Notes: generated from the letters alone by a model not told the origin. A stretch of DNA of 64,000 nucleotides from Muscardinus avellanarius (GCA_963383645.1 OY726571.1:83948619-84012618), one strand, 5' to 3'; shown: positions 11,820 to 22,931, counted from the stretch's first letter. Made by a program: numbers and translations.

Positions 11820-12003
11820 GCCGGGTGTGGTGGCGCACGCTTGTAATCCCTGCGCTTGGGAGGCAGAGACAGGAGGATCGCACAGGCTGGAAGCCAACCT
11901 TGCTGGCTTAAGAGACCCTGTTTCCAAATAAAAATATAAAATAGGTCTGGGACTGTAGCCTGGAGGTAGAAAGGTTCCATCCCAAGTACCACCAAAATAA
12001 AAG
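11820..12003 (+). mobile_element. B1-ID SINE, GGTCTGGGAGTG subfamily
   Basis: Flanked by AAAAGTGTCCTGTTTAG and AAAAGTGTCCTATTTAG. The next SINE starts directly at the right copy. Confidence 0.92.
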
Positions 12004-12024
12004 AAAAGAAAAGTGTCCTATTTA

Positions 12025-12225
12025 GCCAGGTGTGGTGTTACATGCTTGTAATCCCAGTACTGAAGCAGTGGAGATAGGAAGATCACATGTTCACAGATAG
12101 CCTCAGCAACTAAGCAAGGCTTTCCACAACTCAGTGAGAGCCTGGATCAAAATAAAAAATAAAATATAAGTGAAGGTATAGCTCAGAGATAGAATGCCCC
12201 TGGGTTCAATCCCCAGCACCAAAAA
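12025..12225 (+). mobile_element. B1-ID SINE
   Basis: Diverged B1 half, conserved ID half (TAGAATGCCCCTGGGTTCAA). Confidence 0.88.
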
Positions 12226-12271
12226 AAATGTTCTTGTTTAAGGCTAGATAACACAATTTGTTATAAATATT

Positions 12272-12308
<37 letters not shown>

Positions 12309-12345
12309 ATATATGCATATACATATGATATACATATATATACAT
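12272..12345. repeat. GT then AT/ATAC microsatellite
   Basis: About 14 GT units followed by TATATATGCATATACATA-type repeats. Confidence 0.9.
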
Positions 12346-12361
12346 ACATATTCATTTATAC

Positions 12362-12436
12362 TTGGGGCTGGGGATTAAACCCAGTGACTCATACATGCTA
12401 AGCTTGTGTTCTACCACTAAGCTACACCCCGAGCTT
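12362..12436 (-). mobile_element. ID SINE monomer
   Basis: GGGGCTGGGGATTAAACCC...CTACCACTAAGCTACACCCC; its tail side is the microsatellite. Confidence 0.8.
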
Positions 12437-12712
12437 CAATCTTGCATTTATTTTTGGTAGTATATGTTAAGAAATATGAAATAAGCCAGGCACAGGAAAA
12501 CAAGTACTAAATGATCCCACTTATATGTGGAATCTAAAAGAGTTGACCTCATAGAAGTGAGAAGAGAAGGGTGCTCACCAAAGGCTGGGGAGGGAGGAGG
12601 CGCCAGGGATGGAGAGAGGCTGGTCCATGGTTCCTAAGTTATACTTAGATTGAAGTTCTGCTATATTAGTACACAGCAGAGTGACTACATATAATGAAAA
12701 TATATTGCACAT

Positions 12713-12898
12713 TTTTTGGGGGGTGGTACTGGGGTTCCTGGAAGCCCTTCTACCTCCAGGATATGCTCCCAGACCTATTTTATACTTTTTAAATATTTGG
12801 AAACAGGGTCTCTTAAGCCAGCGTGGCTGGCTTCGAACCTGTGGGATCCTCCTGCCCCCGCCTCCCAAGCGTAGGGATTACAAGCGTGCACCACCACA
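12713..12898 (-). mobile_element. B1-ID SINE, GGTCTGGGAGTG subfamily
   Basis: GGTACTGGGGTTCCTGGAAG marks the subfamily; inserted in the L1 tail. Confidence 0.9.
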
Positions 12899-12957
12899 TT
12901 TTTTTTAACTAGAAGAAAGGATTTTTGAACATTTTCACCATAAAGAAATGGCAATTA

Positions 12958-13172
12958 GCCGGGCGTGGTGGCCCACGCTTGTAATCCCCTCGCTTGGGAG
13001 GCGGAGACAGGAGGATCATGCAGGTTCGAAGACAGCCGCGCTGGCTTAAGAGACCCTGTTTCCAAATTTAAAAAAAAAAAAAAAAAAAGTTTAAAATAGG
13101 TCTGGGAGTGGAGCCCGGAGGTAGAGGGCTTCCAGGAACCCCAGTGCCACCAAAAAAAAAAAAAAAAAGAGA
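12958..13172 (+). mobile_element. B1-ID SINE, GGTCTGGGAGTG subfamily
   Basis: Target duplication AAGAAATGGCAATTA / AAGAAATGACAATTA; inserted in the same L1. Confidence 0.92.
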
Positions 13173-13390
13173 AGAAGAAATGACAATTAATTGCCCGAGG
13201 AGACAGAAGATATGTTTACCCTGATATGAACATTATACAATGTATACATGTATGAAAAAATCACATTTTATGCCATAAATATGTATACTTTTTATGCTAC
13301 CAATTAAATTTTTTAAACAAAATTTAAAAAGAAATGACATTCCTGGGCCCCAAATTAAAAAAAAATAATTGGTTCAAAATATATAAATAA

Positions 13391-13835
13391 GCCGGGCGTG
13401 GTGGCACGTCTTGTAATCCCAGTACTTGGGAGGCTGAGACAGGAATGATCTCAGGTTTGTGGCTAGTGTCAGCTACTTGGTGAGGCCCTGTGCAACTTGG
13501 TGAGACCCTATTTCAAAATAAAGAATAAAGCCGGGCGTAGTGGTGCACACCTGTAATCCCAGCACGTAAGAGACTAAGATTGGAGGATTGCAGCAGGTTC
13601 TTGGGCAGCCTCAACTACTTAGTGAGACCCGCTGCTACTTAGTGAGACCCTGTTTCAAAATAAAGAATGAAAAATAGGGCTAGGGGTGTAGCTCAGAGGT
13701 AGAATGCCCCTGGGTTCCAACACTAGTACCACAAAAAATAAAATTAAAAAATAAAAAAAGAATAAAGAATAAAAAAGGACTGGGATGTAGCTCGGAGATG
13801 GAATGTCCCTGGGTTCAGTCCCCAGTACCACACAC
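13391..13835 (+). mobile_element. B1-ID SINE, outer copy of a nest
   Basis: B1 half at 13391-13529, ID half at about 13777-13835; split within its A-rich linker. Confidence 0.85.
13530..13768 (+). mobile_element. B1-ID SINE inserted in the linker of the outer copy
   Basis: Complete dimer; AAAGAATAAA-type A-rich sequence repeats on both sides. Confidence 0.85.
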
Positions 13836-14009
13836 AAAAAAAAATTCATACAAACAAAACAAACATGATGCTGCTTGACAGGCTGTGTACGGTGGGGGTG
13901 CAAGGGGGGGCAGAGAAGATAGAAGCATCCATAGACTACGACGTTGTGCACAACACAGCTCACGGCAGGAAACACCTTAGAACATCGTTATTTTTTATTT
14001 TTATTTTTT

Positions 14010-14231
14010 GGTGGTACTGGAGGTGGAACCCAGAGGTTTTCTACCTCCAGGCTATACTCCCAGACCTATTTTATATTTTATTTGGAAACAGGGTCTCACT
14101 AAGTTGCTGAGAGCCTCACTAAGTTGCTGAGAGCCTCACTAAGTAGCTGAGGCTGGCTTCGAACCCATGTGATCCTCCTGTCTCGGCCTCCCAAGCGCGG
14201 GGATTACAAGCGTGCGCCACCACGCTCGGCT
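14010..14231 (-). mobile_element. B1-ID SINE with internal 20-bp duplication
   Basis: GTTGCTGAGAGCCTCACTAA occurs twice in tandem (14104-14140). CTTAGAACATC flanks both ends. Confidence 0.9.
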
Positions 14232-14624
14232 CCTTAGAACATCTTTAAAACATCTTTAATGCCCTGACGCTTTTTATTGCAGTTTAAAGTTTTATTTCTT
14301 TGGAATCATTAGCAGGTTAGGTTTCCCAGAGGGGATCCCTCTTCTTGCATACTCTGGACTGTGTGAGCCTGGGAGGCCAGGACGCAGGGGCGCTGGGGGC
14401 GGGCTGTGCTGCTGCCCCTCTTTCCTGGAGAGTCGGGGGAAGGAGGGACACGTCTATAGAGCTAACTCCAAATGCAGTGCCAGTAGAGGGTCCAAGTTTC
14501 TTCTCTTTTGCCAGCAGCATAAGGCACTTTGCAAGATAGATTAGCTAATAGGAAAGACATGACATAAAATAACAGACCCACTCAATAATTAGTTATCTTT
14601 CTTTGACTTTCCAACATGGTCAAA

Positions 14625-14798
14625 AAATCGAACCCAGGGGCATTCTACCTCTGAGCTATTTTTTTATTTTTAATTGGAAACAGGGTCTCACTAGGTTGGT
14701 GAGAGTCTCGCTACTTGCTGAGGCTGTCCTCGAACCTGCGCTCCTCCGGTCTCAGCTTCCCAAGTACTGGGATTACAGACATATGCCACCACACCTTG
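14625..14798 (-). mobile_element. B1-ID SINE
   Basis: Reverse dimer, slightly shortened ID half. Confidence 0.85.
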
Positions 14799-14879
14799 GT
14801 CAAGAATATTCTTAGAAGCTTGCTCATTAAAAATGAAGACAAGAAACTTGAATCCATAAGCCTGCAGACTGGGCCCTGG

Positions 14880-15005
14880 CTTTCCTGGGAGCCAGCTTCA
14901 ATATTATTCCACCCAATCCTTGTGTTTCACAGATAAGTAAACCAGAGACCAGAGAACTGATGCAGCTTGCTGGGGGTCACAGCAAGAACTGGCTGAAGAC
15001 TGGAG
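14880..15005 (+). mobile_element. MIR
   Basis: CAATATTATTCCACCCAATCC...CACAGATAAGTAAACCAGAG...TCACAGCAAGAACTGG is the MIR core and tail in order. Confidence 0.6.
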
Positions 15006-15070
15006 GGAGCTATATACAGTATATCTCCTTTAGAGCAAACTTTCTAGTTCCAGGGGTAGGGCTAAAGCAA

Positions 15071-15071
15071 G

Positions 15072-15114
<43 letters not shown>

Positions 15115-15117
15115 TTT
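15071..15117. repeat. TTTA microsatellite
   Basis: About eleven TTTA units. Confidence 0.95.
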
Positions 15118-15455
15118 TGGGGGGTGAATGGTTCTTAGACTCACAAGACAAGGGGAATTCAAGTTAAGGTGAACAGCCCCTGGCATTCTCCAGAGATCCA
15201 GTAACAGTGGGAATTACAAACAGGGCTCTTACTACTCCAGGTATAGAAGAGTGAAAACTCCAGAGAGCTGGGCGGGCGGATTTGCTCAGCCAGCCCCCAG
15301 GCGCCCAGAATCCTGAATCCAGCCAGGTGAGGACCAGCCTCTCTATGTCCAAGGTCTTCTAACCATGACACCGACCCGCAGCACATCTCAGGCCTCTGGC
15401 TGGCCAACTGAGCCAGCACCCAGCCCTCTCTTTTACAGAATCAGAGAGAAGCATG
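15118..15455. other. No gene recognised
   Basis: Unclassified, moderately GC-rich between 15240 and 15420. Minus-strand frames near 15159-15419 have no recognised product. Confidence 0.45.
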
Positions 15456-15530
15456 GGGCTGGGAGTGTGGCTCAGGGATACAGTGGCTACTTCGCATGTG
15501 TGAGGACTCGGGTTCCATCCACAGCGCCAC
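15456..15530 (+). mobile_element. ID SINE monomer
   Basis: GGCTGGGAGTGTGGCTCAGG...GGGTTCCATCCACAGCGCC with AAATA tail. Confidence 0.78.
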
Positions 15531-15885
15531 AAATAAATAAAATGAAATAAAATGGAAGCAGAACGAGAAACCGGGCATTTCCAGGCTGGGTTCTCTCCAA
15601 ATACCAAAAACAGACCAACCCCTTAAACATACAAAGCCACCTGCCTCTCACACTTCATATGTAAACATTTCAAGCTGCCATGTTACAACCAAGTCACAGC
15701 AGCTAGTGTTCTTTTTAAAGATTTAGGACTTCTCCTTTATGGGACATTCTGTAGCCCATAAAACAAATTTTTATCACAAAACTGTATTTGCTCTAAGGTT
15801 CCAGGCTGCTCATGTAGATTGCCCTTGGGCCCCTTATCAAGATGGTCTGAATGTCAGGTAACTGAAATACTGTTTTTTTTTCCTT
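15531..15885. other. No gene recognised
   Basis: Unclassified sequence. Confidence 0.45.
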
Positions 15886-16371
15886 TGGGGGGTGGTTACT
15901 AGAGAGTGAACACACACACACACACACTCTTCCACTGAACTATCCTTCCCAGCCCTTTTTATTTTTATTTTGAAATAAGGCCTCACAGTCAGGCGTGGCA
16001 ACACATGCTTATAATCCCAGTAGTTGGGAGGCTGAGACAGGAGGATCACAGGTTTGTGGTCAGTCTCTGCAACTTAGGAAAACCTTGTTTCAAAAGAAAA
16101 GAATGAAATAGAGCTGGGGGTATAGCTCAGAGGTATAACGTCCCTAGATTCCATCCCCAGTAAAAAATAAATAAAGGAAGGGAAGGGAAGGAGAGAGTGA
16201 AAGAAAGAAAGAGAGAAAGGAAGAAAGAAGGAAAGGAGGGAGGGAGAGAAGAAGGAAGGAAGGGTGGGTGGGTCTCACTAAGCAGCTGAAGCTGGACTCA
16301 AACTTGTGGTCCTCCCTATCTCGTCCTCCCAAGTACTAAGATTCCAGATGTGTGCCACTGCCTCCAGCTGG
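15886..16371 (-). mobile_element. B1-ID SINE, outer copy of a nest
   Basis: ID half 15886-15987 (contains a CA run), B1 half 16273-16371. Confidence 0.8.
15988..16272 (+). mobile_element. B1-ID SINE with long GA/GGAA tail
   Basis: Dimer to about 16170, then about 100 nt of nearly pure purines to 16272, where the outer SINE resumes. Confidence 0.85.
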
Positions 16372-16768
16372 ATTTGTTTTCATTATGCTAAGTCATGGTG
16401 TCACCTTATAAACCCACAACCACATTGCCATTCTGCCTCTCACTTGACCTGTTCCAGAAAGAAATAAGATGATGATTGTTTTCATTGATATTACTTAAAT
16501 GTTTCCCCCCATAGGAAAGCAAAAGCCAAAATCATGCCCAAAGCAGCATGCAAATTGGCTTCCAGAAGGCAGATGAGAGACATGTCTCCCTCCGCAGGAA
16601 GGGGGATGCTGGCTGGAGCCACGTGCAGCATTAGCCAGGCCTAGAATTGATGTCCATTGCCTTGTATGCACCTCCCTGCTTCTAGAAAGTGCTCCTGTAA
16701 TGACCTGTGGCCTGGCCATTGCTATGTCCATCACAGACCACCTCAGAATTTCCTTCTCTCTCTCAATC

Positions 16769-16770
<2 letters not shown>
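16372..16770. other. No gene recognised
   Basis: Apparently unique sequence, slightly GC-rich around 16560-16720. Confidence 0.45.
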
Positions 16771-16816
<46 letters not shown>

Positions 16817-16828
16817 TTTCTTTCTTTC
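16771..16828. repeat. TTTC microsatellite
   Basis: About fourteen TTTC units at the tail side of the next SINE. Confidence 0.95.
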
Positions 16829-17202
16829 AGTGGTGGGACTGAACCCAGGGCCACTCTACTTCCAGGCCATATCCCCATCTCCCTGTTGCTTGTTTTGTTT
16901 TGTGGTCCTGGGGATGGAACCCAGGGACATTCTACCTCTGAGCGACACCCTCAGCCCTATTTTTTATTCTTTATTTTGAAACAGCATCTCACTGAGTTGC
17001 AAAAGACCTCACTAAGTAGCGAGGCTGGCCACAAACCCAGATCCTCCTGTCTCAACCTCCCAAATGCTGGGATTACAAGCTGCCTCCCCTCCCCTTGGAA
17101 ACAGGGTCTCCCTAAATTGGTGAGGCTGTGTTTGAACTTGCGATCCTCCTCTCTCTGCCTCCCAAGTACTGGGATAATAGCTGTGCGCCGCCATACCTGG
17201 CT
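16829..17202 (-). mobile_element. B1-ID SINE, outer copy of a nest
   Basis: ID part 16829-16890 and B1 part 17085-17202. Confidence 0.8.
16899..17081 (-). mobile_element. B1-ID SINE inserted in the outer copy, head-truncated
   Basis: Runs from GGTCCTGGGGATGGAACCC to GGGATTACAAG; the terminal GCGCCACCACGCC head is missing. Confidence 0.82.
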
Positions 17203-17506
17203 CCATCCCAGAATATCTGTAGCTGCTCCTGGCCTTGAAGAGCTGCTGCATTTTTGGCCTTGGAGTGTTTAAGCCTGGATCTCCTAGGCTGGCTCTGCTG
17301 TGAGACTACGAAGCCTGCCTGGAGTAGGACAGAGATGCAGAGAGGAGAGATGCGATGCGAGAGCTCAGGGGGACACTAGAGAAGAGGAGAGGGGAGGAGG
17401 GGAGGAAAAGAGACGCACAAGAGAAAAAGGAGGTAAGAAGAAGGGAGAGGCCGGGAGGCGGAGAGAAAGAAAGATAAATGGAAAGGGATAAAAACGTAAT
17501 CTGTCA
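17203..17506. repeat. Purine-rich tract
   Basis: 17330-17490 is mostly GA/GGA. Nothing else recognised. Confidence 0.6.
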
Positions 17507-17689
17507 GGCCTGTTGTGGTGGCACAGGCTTGTAATCCCAGCGTTTGGGAGGCTGAGACAGAAGGATCGCAGTTCGAGGACAGCCTCAGCTACTTAGTGAG
17601 GCCCTCTGCAACTCAGTGAGACCCTGTTTCAAAATAAAGAATAAATATAGGCCTGAGGGTGTACTGGGTCCCATTTCCAGTACTGCAAA

Positions 17690-17753
<64 letters not shown>

Positions 17754-17837
17754 GAAAATAGGGCTGGGGGTCCAGGTCGGAGGTAGAATGCCCCTGGGTT
17801 CCATCCCCAGTACCAAAAAAAAAAAAAAAAAAAAAAA
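17507..17837 (+). mobile_element. B1-ID SINE with internal AAAG array and second ID half
   Basis: B1 half, a shortened ID half (17641-17685), about seventeen AAAG units (17687-17754), then a complete ID half and poly(A). GTAATCTGTC flanks both ends, so the whole arrangement is one insertion unit that later changed. Confidence 0.88.
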
Positions 17838-18299
17838 GTAATCTGTCTCCTACATGGCAAAGGAGCTCAAGGAGTATGGAAATCCACTATGGAAATGGAG
17901 AAAACACCTCCGTGCCTCCTCTGGCTTCCCCCTGGCTTTGCCGTGCCCACCAGCTAAGCAAACCTGGGACTCCCTCTCTGACCTAGGCAAGCGCCCAACC
18001 AATCGCTGAGGTGCATTCTGGCCCAGGTGCTAACATTTAAATGCCAGCGTTTTCTATGTAGCCTGGATCTTGGTCTCTTGGTGACTGTGGGGAGGGTTCG
18101 GTCTGACCTGCCTTCTTCCCTGGCCACAATCACTGGGCTGACGAGCCGGCACCAGACCAGCCAGGCGCACCCCCTTACCGGCGTCTCCAGGAGTGTTAAG
18201 AGTTGGCCGCCCTCCCCTACAGCACCAGAAGGCAAGACAGACCGGTGGACTGCGGATGTAGAAAATGGTCTCCTTTGCCATCTTAGAGCCAGGCTGCGT
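17838..18299. other. No gene recognised
   Basis: Apparently unique, GC-richer sequence (18080-18250). A 100-codon + frame (18027-18329) and minus-strand counterparts lack recognisable features. Confidence 0.4.
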
Positions 18300-18845
18300 T
18301 TAAAAATACTTGTTAACGGTACATCATAATGTAGTTCAAGGGGATAGTGGCCTCATGCGCACAGCACTGGGTGGGCTTTACCCCGCTCCGTCCTCGCACC
18401 CCCTTCCCCACACATGACTCTGAGATTGGCGTTGGTATTCCCACATACGTACATAAAGCCAGTGGAAGTATTTTCTTTGTTAATTCTCCCTCTCTTCCCG
18501 CCACCCTCCCGCAGACCACATCCCTCACTCCACTGGGGTTTCTCCCCCATTAACTGCAGTCCCCTGGTATCCCAAGTACTCCCCAGCTTCCACACAGGAG
18601 AGAAAACATACGGCCTTTCGCTTTCTGTGACTGGCTGAGCTCACTTAATGTTCTCCAGGCCCGTTCATTTTCCTGCAAATGACATAATTTTCTTCCCCTT
18701 GGTTGCTGAGTAGAATTCCATTGTGTGCATATCCCATAATTTTGCAATCCATTCAATCAACCTTGACGAGGTCGTTCCCACAGTTACCATCTAATGGGAA
18801 TGCAAATCTCCATCAAAGTGCAAGATTATGAGGCTTCCCAATTTT
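18300..18845 (-). mobile_element. Antisense L1 3' end
   Basis: 18326-18660 is similar to 27797-28110 throughout (ACTCCACTGGGGTTT, GAAAACATA.GG, TCACTTTCTGTGACTGGCT), so both are copies of one lineage-specific L1 3'UTR; 18680-18840 is the more general reverse-complement L1 tail (GCTGAGTAGAATTCCATTGTG). Confidence 0.65.
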
Positions 18846-18921
18846 TTGTTCAGAAGTAAATTTAATGTCGAATATTTAGAAATGTTCATATTGAGATGCT
18901 GTAAGGCATTATAATAGCTTT

Positions 18922-19126
18922 GTGGGTGGGGGTATTGGGAATGGTACCCCAGGGGCATTCTACCTCCGAGCTACATCTCAGCTCTATTTTTAATTTTTTC
19001 TTCTTTATTTTGGAACAGGGTCTCACGGAGTTGCAAAGGGCCTCACTACATAGCTGAGGCTGTCTGCGAACTGTGATCCTCCCGTCTCAGCCTCCCGAAT
19101 GCCGGGATTACAAGCCTGGCTATACT
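18922..19126 (-). mobile_element. B1-ID SINE
   Basis: TATAATAGCTTTG / TATACTAGCTCTTG flanks suggest the target duplication. Confidence 0.88.
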
Positions 19127-19251
19127 AGCTCTTGTTGAGAATAGTATCTATCACTTTTCTCCAAAAGGTTCAAAATGTTATTAAACCCTAAAGCAAATTT
19201 TCCCCAATCCTACAGTGCCCTGTGGTCCATACCTGGGGTCTGCATCAAATA

Positions 19252-19695
19252 CAGTCAGCCTCTAACCGCAGATTCAAACAAGAATGTACTAAGTTTATGT
19301 ATGTATGCATGTATGTGTGCACATATGTGTGCACGTATGTGCTTCTATGTCCCTATCCCTCTGAACTTCATTATGAGATGAGTCTACAATTGACCAATAA
19401 AAATGTATTTACAAAAGAAAACTATGGATTGAAAATATACTCCCCAAACTGTACTGAAGATGTAGACCTTTTCTTGCCATTATTCCTTAAATGATATAAG
19501 AGCTATTTACACAGCTTTTATATTATAGTAGGCATTATCAATAATCTACAGATGACTGCGAGGATTTGAGAGGATGTATATAAATTCTATGCAAATACTA
19601 CACCATTTTATATAAAAAATTTGAACATCCATGGATTTGGGTATCCAGAGGGGATATCCTGGAATCAATCCCCCGTGGATGCCAAAGGACAACTG
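19252..19695. mobile_element. Tigger-type (pogo/Tc1-mariner) nonautonomous DNA transposon
   Basis: Starts CAGTCAGCCTCTAACCGCAG and ends with the inverted ATGCCAAAGGACAACTG, flanked by TA (19250-19251 and 19696-19697). Interior has ATGCAAATACTACACCATTT and CATCCATGGATTTGGGTATC, typical of this group. No transposase. Confidence 0.75.
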
Positions 19696-19792
19696 TATCA
19701 TGGGGGAGACGAAGGTATAGGGATAATCAGAGTAGATGAAGCTTGACAATGAACAGAGGAGTCTCCTGGAATACAAGAAATAGCCCCTCCGA

Positions 19793-20003
19793 GCCGGGCG
19801 TGGTGGCACACGCTTGTAATCCCAGCATTTGGGAGGCTAAGACTGGAGGATTATGGTTCACAGCCAGCCTCAGCTACTTAGGGAGGCCCTCTGCAGCTCA
19901 GTGAGACCCTGTTTCAAAATAAGGGATAAAAATAAGGCTGGGAGGGGTAGCTCAGAGGTAAAATGTACCTGGGTTCAATACCCAGTACAGAAAAAAGAAA
20001 AAG
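19793..20003 (+). mobile_element. B1-ID SINE
   Basis: Complete dimer with CTACTTAGGGAGGCCC block. Confidence 0.92.
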
Positions 20004-20148
20004 ATAGGTCTTTAGATTTGCACTTAATATTGCAGTCCCAATGCACCATCTTTCCTCCTAAATCTGCAGGAGTGTGAGATGGCAGGGAGGGGGTGTCATA
20101 GCAACAGAAAGCTGACTGACACAAGTGCTGTTTCAGAGCATAGCAGGA

Positions 20149-20335
20149 ACCAGGTGTGGTGGCCCATGCCTGTAATCCCAGTACTTGGGAGGCTGGGACA
20201 GGAGAACTACAGGTTCGAGGTCGGCCGCATCAACTTAGCAAGACCCTGTTTCCAAATAAAAAATAAAATAAGGCTGGAAGTACAGCTTAGGGGTAGAATG
20301 ACCCTGGATCCAGTCCCCAGTACCACACAAACACA
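20149..20335 (+). mobile_element. B1-ID SINE
   Basis: Complete dimer, ends CCAGTACCACACAAACAC. Confidence 0.9.
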
Positions 20336-20399
20336 CACTCCCAAAATGGAAAAAAAGATACAGTAGGATATTGGATCATTTGCCCTTCTTTGGAGCATC

Positions 20400-21180
20400 T
20401 TCAGAGATCTGAGTGGAGAATTTTCTTTATCTTCACTTTGGGGTGTGTGTGTGTGGTGTTTGTGTGTGTTGCTACAAGATGATAGTCTTTTTTCCAGTTT
20501 AGCTGCAAGTGTCCTTGTTAGTAGGCGGGTGTCGGGGATTATGCCACTGAGCTGTTTAATCTGCGGGGCCAGTTTACTTTGGACTCGGTCTCATTTTTGT
20601 TTTCAAGCCCTTTCCACGTGCTGTAACATGTGCCAGGTAGTGCAGTCTGGCTTCAAGGGCTGTTTCCCATTCTCGTTTCTGTTTCTGAGTTAGGTCTCCA
20701 ATTTCAAAATGAGACACAAGGGCTGAGATCCCATCGGCACCACCTTTAGCAGTCAATGCTGTGCAGATTTGCTCCAGTCCACGAATCTCTTACACTCTCG
20801 TCCTGGGTGGTGGGGGGGGGGGGGTGTTCTTTTGAGTGACTTAATTTTGGCCCAACATATTTTTATTGTAAGTCTTTTGGGTCTGGCTATTAGGAGACTT
20901 TGACCTACATTGTTGGCCTTTTTTTTTTTTTTTTTTGGACCTCCTAGGTTTATTAGGGAATGATAGATCCTTTGAGATCCTTTCTGGGATCAGTCCAATC
21001 TGCTCTTATATAACATCCAGAATCTAGCACCTGAGGCTCCAACCTGATAAAGGTCAGGTAACCCTGGGCCACATGCCCTTAAGGGAATTCTAAATTCTTC
21101 TATAAATATTTGTTGGTCTTGCTTGGGCTTCGGGACATCTTTATAGCTTTTAGTTCAGCTCAGGGCCCAAGGTTGTTTTC
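20400..21180 (-). pseudogene. Possible antisense retroviral gag remnant
   Basis: On the minus strand 21150-20945 encodes, with stops, a KQDQQIFIEEFRIPL-like piece reminiscent of gag capsid, and 20756-20574 holds an open 60-codon frame. Both are broken. A T tract (20918-20937) and G tract (20812-20824) interrupt. Tentative. Confidence 0.25.
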
Positions 21181-21186
21181 ACGGTG

Positions 21187-21256
21187 CCGGGAATGGATCT
21201 CAGAGTCTTGCACGTACTAGATGAGCAGTCAACCGCTGAGCTGCGCCCCCAGGACC
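21187..21256 (-). mobile_element. ID SINE monomer, diverged
   Basis: GGTGCCGGGAATGGATCTCA...CAACCGCTGAGCTGCGCCCC. Confidence 0.65.
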
Positions 21257-21503
21257 AGGCCAAGGCTTCAGTTCTATAGGAGTCTGCATCCCGGGCTCAC
21301 GAGAGAGATGGCTATTTCTAGGCCACTGGAATTTTGAGGTTTCAGAAGGCAGTAGATGGGTGATTTGGGGAAGATGGGGAGTGTAGACCAGAGAAAGGTA
21401 AAGGAAGAGGAGAGGGAAAAGGGTACAAGGGAAGAGAAAATGCTGGATATAATGAGGAAACCAGATTTTAAAGAAGAGGTAAATTTCCTCAGGAAAAAGA
21501 AGG

Positions 21504-21548
<45 letters not shown>
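21504..21548. repeat. GT microsatellite
   Basis: About 22 GT units, abutting the tail of the next SINE. Confidence 0.95.
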
Positions 21549-21552
<4 letters not shown>

Positions 21553-21742
21553 GGGAATTGAACTCAGAAGAATTCTACCTCTGAGCTACACCTCCAGCCC
21601 TAGTTTATTTTTAATTTTGAAACAGGGTCTCATTTGGTTATGGAGGGCCTCACTAAGTCACTGAGGCTGGTCACAAACATGTGATCCTCCTGTCTCATCC
21701 TCCCAAGTTCTGGGGTTACAGGCGTGCACCATCATGCCCACC
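21549..21742 (-). mobile_element. B1-ID SINE
   Basis: Complete reverse dimer. Confidence 0.9.
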
Positions 21743-22215
21743 TTAATAAGTTTTAAATGTGAATGAACAACATACTTCAGTGAGACCTTCTATAACTATG
21801 GAAACGAGGGCCAACCTAGTCAGAACAGCAAATAGCATTTATTCAGAGTTTGCCACAACAAGGGAAGCAGCTACCAGCACCTGTGATGTGGCGGAGACTC
21901 AAAGTCAAGCAAAGAGGCAAGAAAGCTTTATGGCGGAAAAGAAGGGAAGTCAGGTGTGCCCTGATCGGAGGCTATTGCCATGGGGAAGCTGAAGGTGGCT
22001 GACTGACAAGAGGCAGGAGGTCCTATGTGATTGGCTAGGGGTGCACATCTGGCTTCTCTGATTGGTCCTTAGATGGAAGCAGGGACAATCTGCCAAACAT
22101 TAATTAAGCCTTGGCCATTCGGGGCCAATCGTTACAGAGATGATTATTTGGGATCCTGGTCTGGTTGTAATTGTGGGTTAGAATTCTATTTTTGGTTTTG
22201 ATGTTTTATTTGTTT
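21743..22215. other. Unclassified stretch with two inverted CCAAT motifs
   Basis: GATTGGCTAGG (22029) and GATTGGTCC (22060), with a TTTATTC (21838) in reverse-AATAAA context, could mark a minus-strand LTR. No ends were found. Confidence 0.3.
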
Positions 22216-22287
22216 GCAGTGCTGGAGATGGAACCCAGGGCCTTACGTGTATTAAGCAAGCACTTTACCAATGTTACACTCCCAGCC
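22216..22287 (-). mobile_element. ID SINE monomer
   Basis: AGTGCTGGAGATGGAACCC...GTTACACTCCCAGCC. Confidence 0.8.
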
Positions 22288-22411
22288 CTCCAGAGTTCTT
22301 TTTTTATACAGTTGTCCCTCAACATCCATAGGAGATTATTGATTCTAAGACACCCCCTGCCACAGTTACTAAAATCCATGGATGCTCAGGTCCTTTATAT
22401 ACAATAGCATA

Positions 22412-22660
22412 GCCAGGTATGGTGGCACAGGCCTCTAATCCCCCCAATACTTGGGAGGCTGAGACAGGAGAATTTCAGGCTTGAGGACAGCATCAGCAAT
22501 TTAGCAAGACTCCCAGCAACCTAGTGAGACTCTGTTTAAAAACAAAAACTAAAAAGGGCTGGGGGTGTAGCTCGGAGGTAGAATGCCCCTGGGTTGGGGA
22601 GTGTCGCTTGGAGGTAGAATGCCTCTGGATTCAATCCCAGTGCCACAGAAAAATAAATAG
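22412..22660 (+). mobile_element. B1-ID SINE with partially duplicated ID half
   Basis: GGAGGTAGAATGCC occurs twice (22574 and 22609), giving two successive ID halves. Confidence 0.88.
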
Positions 22661-22716
22661 AAATAAAAAATAAGATAGCGTATTTGCATAAAACCTATAC
22701 ATATCCTCATATATAT

Positions 22717-22719
<3 letters not shown>

Positions 22720-22747
<28 letters not shown>

Positions 22748-22770
22748 GCCCGTGTGTGTGTGTGTGTGTG
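22720..22770. repeat. CA then GT microsatellites in opposite orientation
   Basis: A CA run to 22747, a short GCCC spacer, then GTGTGT to 22770, forming an inverted repeat. Confidence 0.9.
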
Positions 22771-22931
22771 ATGCTAGGGATTGAACCCAGGAGCATTTTA
22801 CCTCCAAGATATACCCCATCTCTATTTTATTTTTTATTTGAAAACAGGATCTGGCTATTTGCTGAGGCTGGCTTTGAACCTACAATCCTCCCAACTACTA
22901 GGATTCCAGGGACCGCCACCATACCGGGCTC
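22771..22931 (-). mobile_element. B1-ID SINE
   Basis: Reverse dimer lacking part of the B1 middle. Confidence 0.85.

Larger units (their letters stand above)
12480..13330 (+). mobile_element. L1 3'UTR fragment interrupted by two SINEs
   Basis: ATAAGCCAGGCACAG...CCCACTTATATGTGGAATCT is the L1 3' end; it resumes at 12905-12957 and 13173-13330 (TACAATGTATACATG...CCATAAATATGTA). SINEs at 12713-12898 and 12958-13172 split it. Confidence 0.75.

Noticed and set aside
16700..17272. 190-codon + frame
   Set aside because: Made of a TTTC repeat plus antisense SINE sequence; the GTEPRATLLPGHIPI-like peptides recur wherever a reverse SINE occurs.
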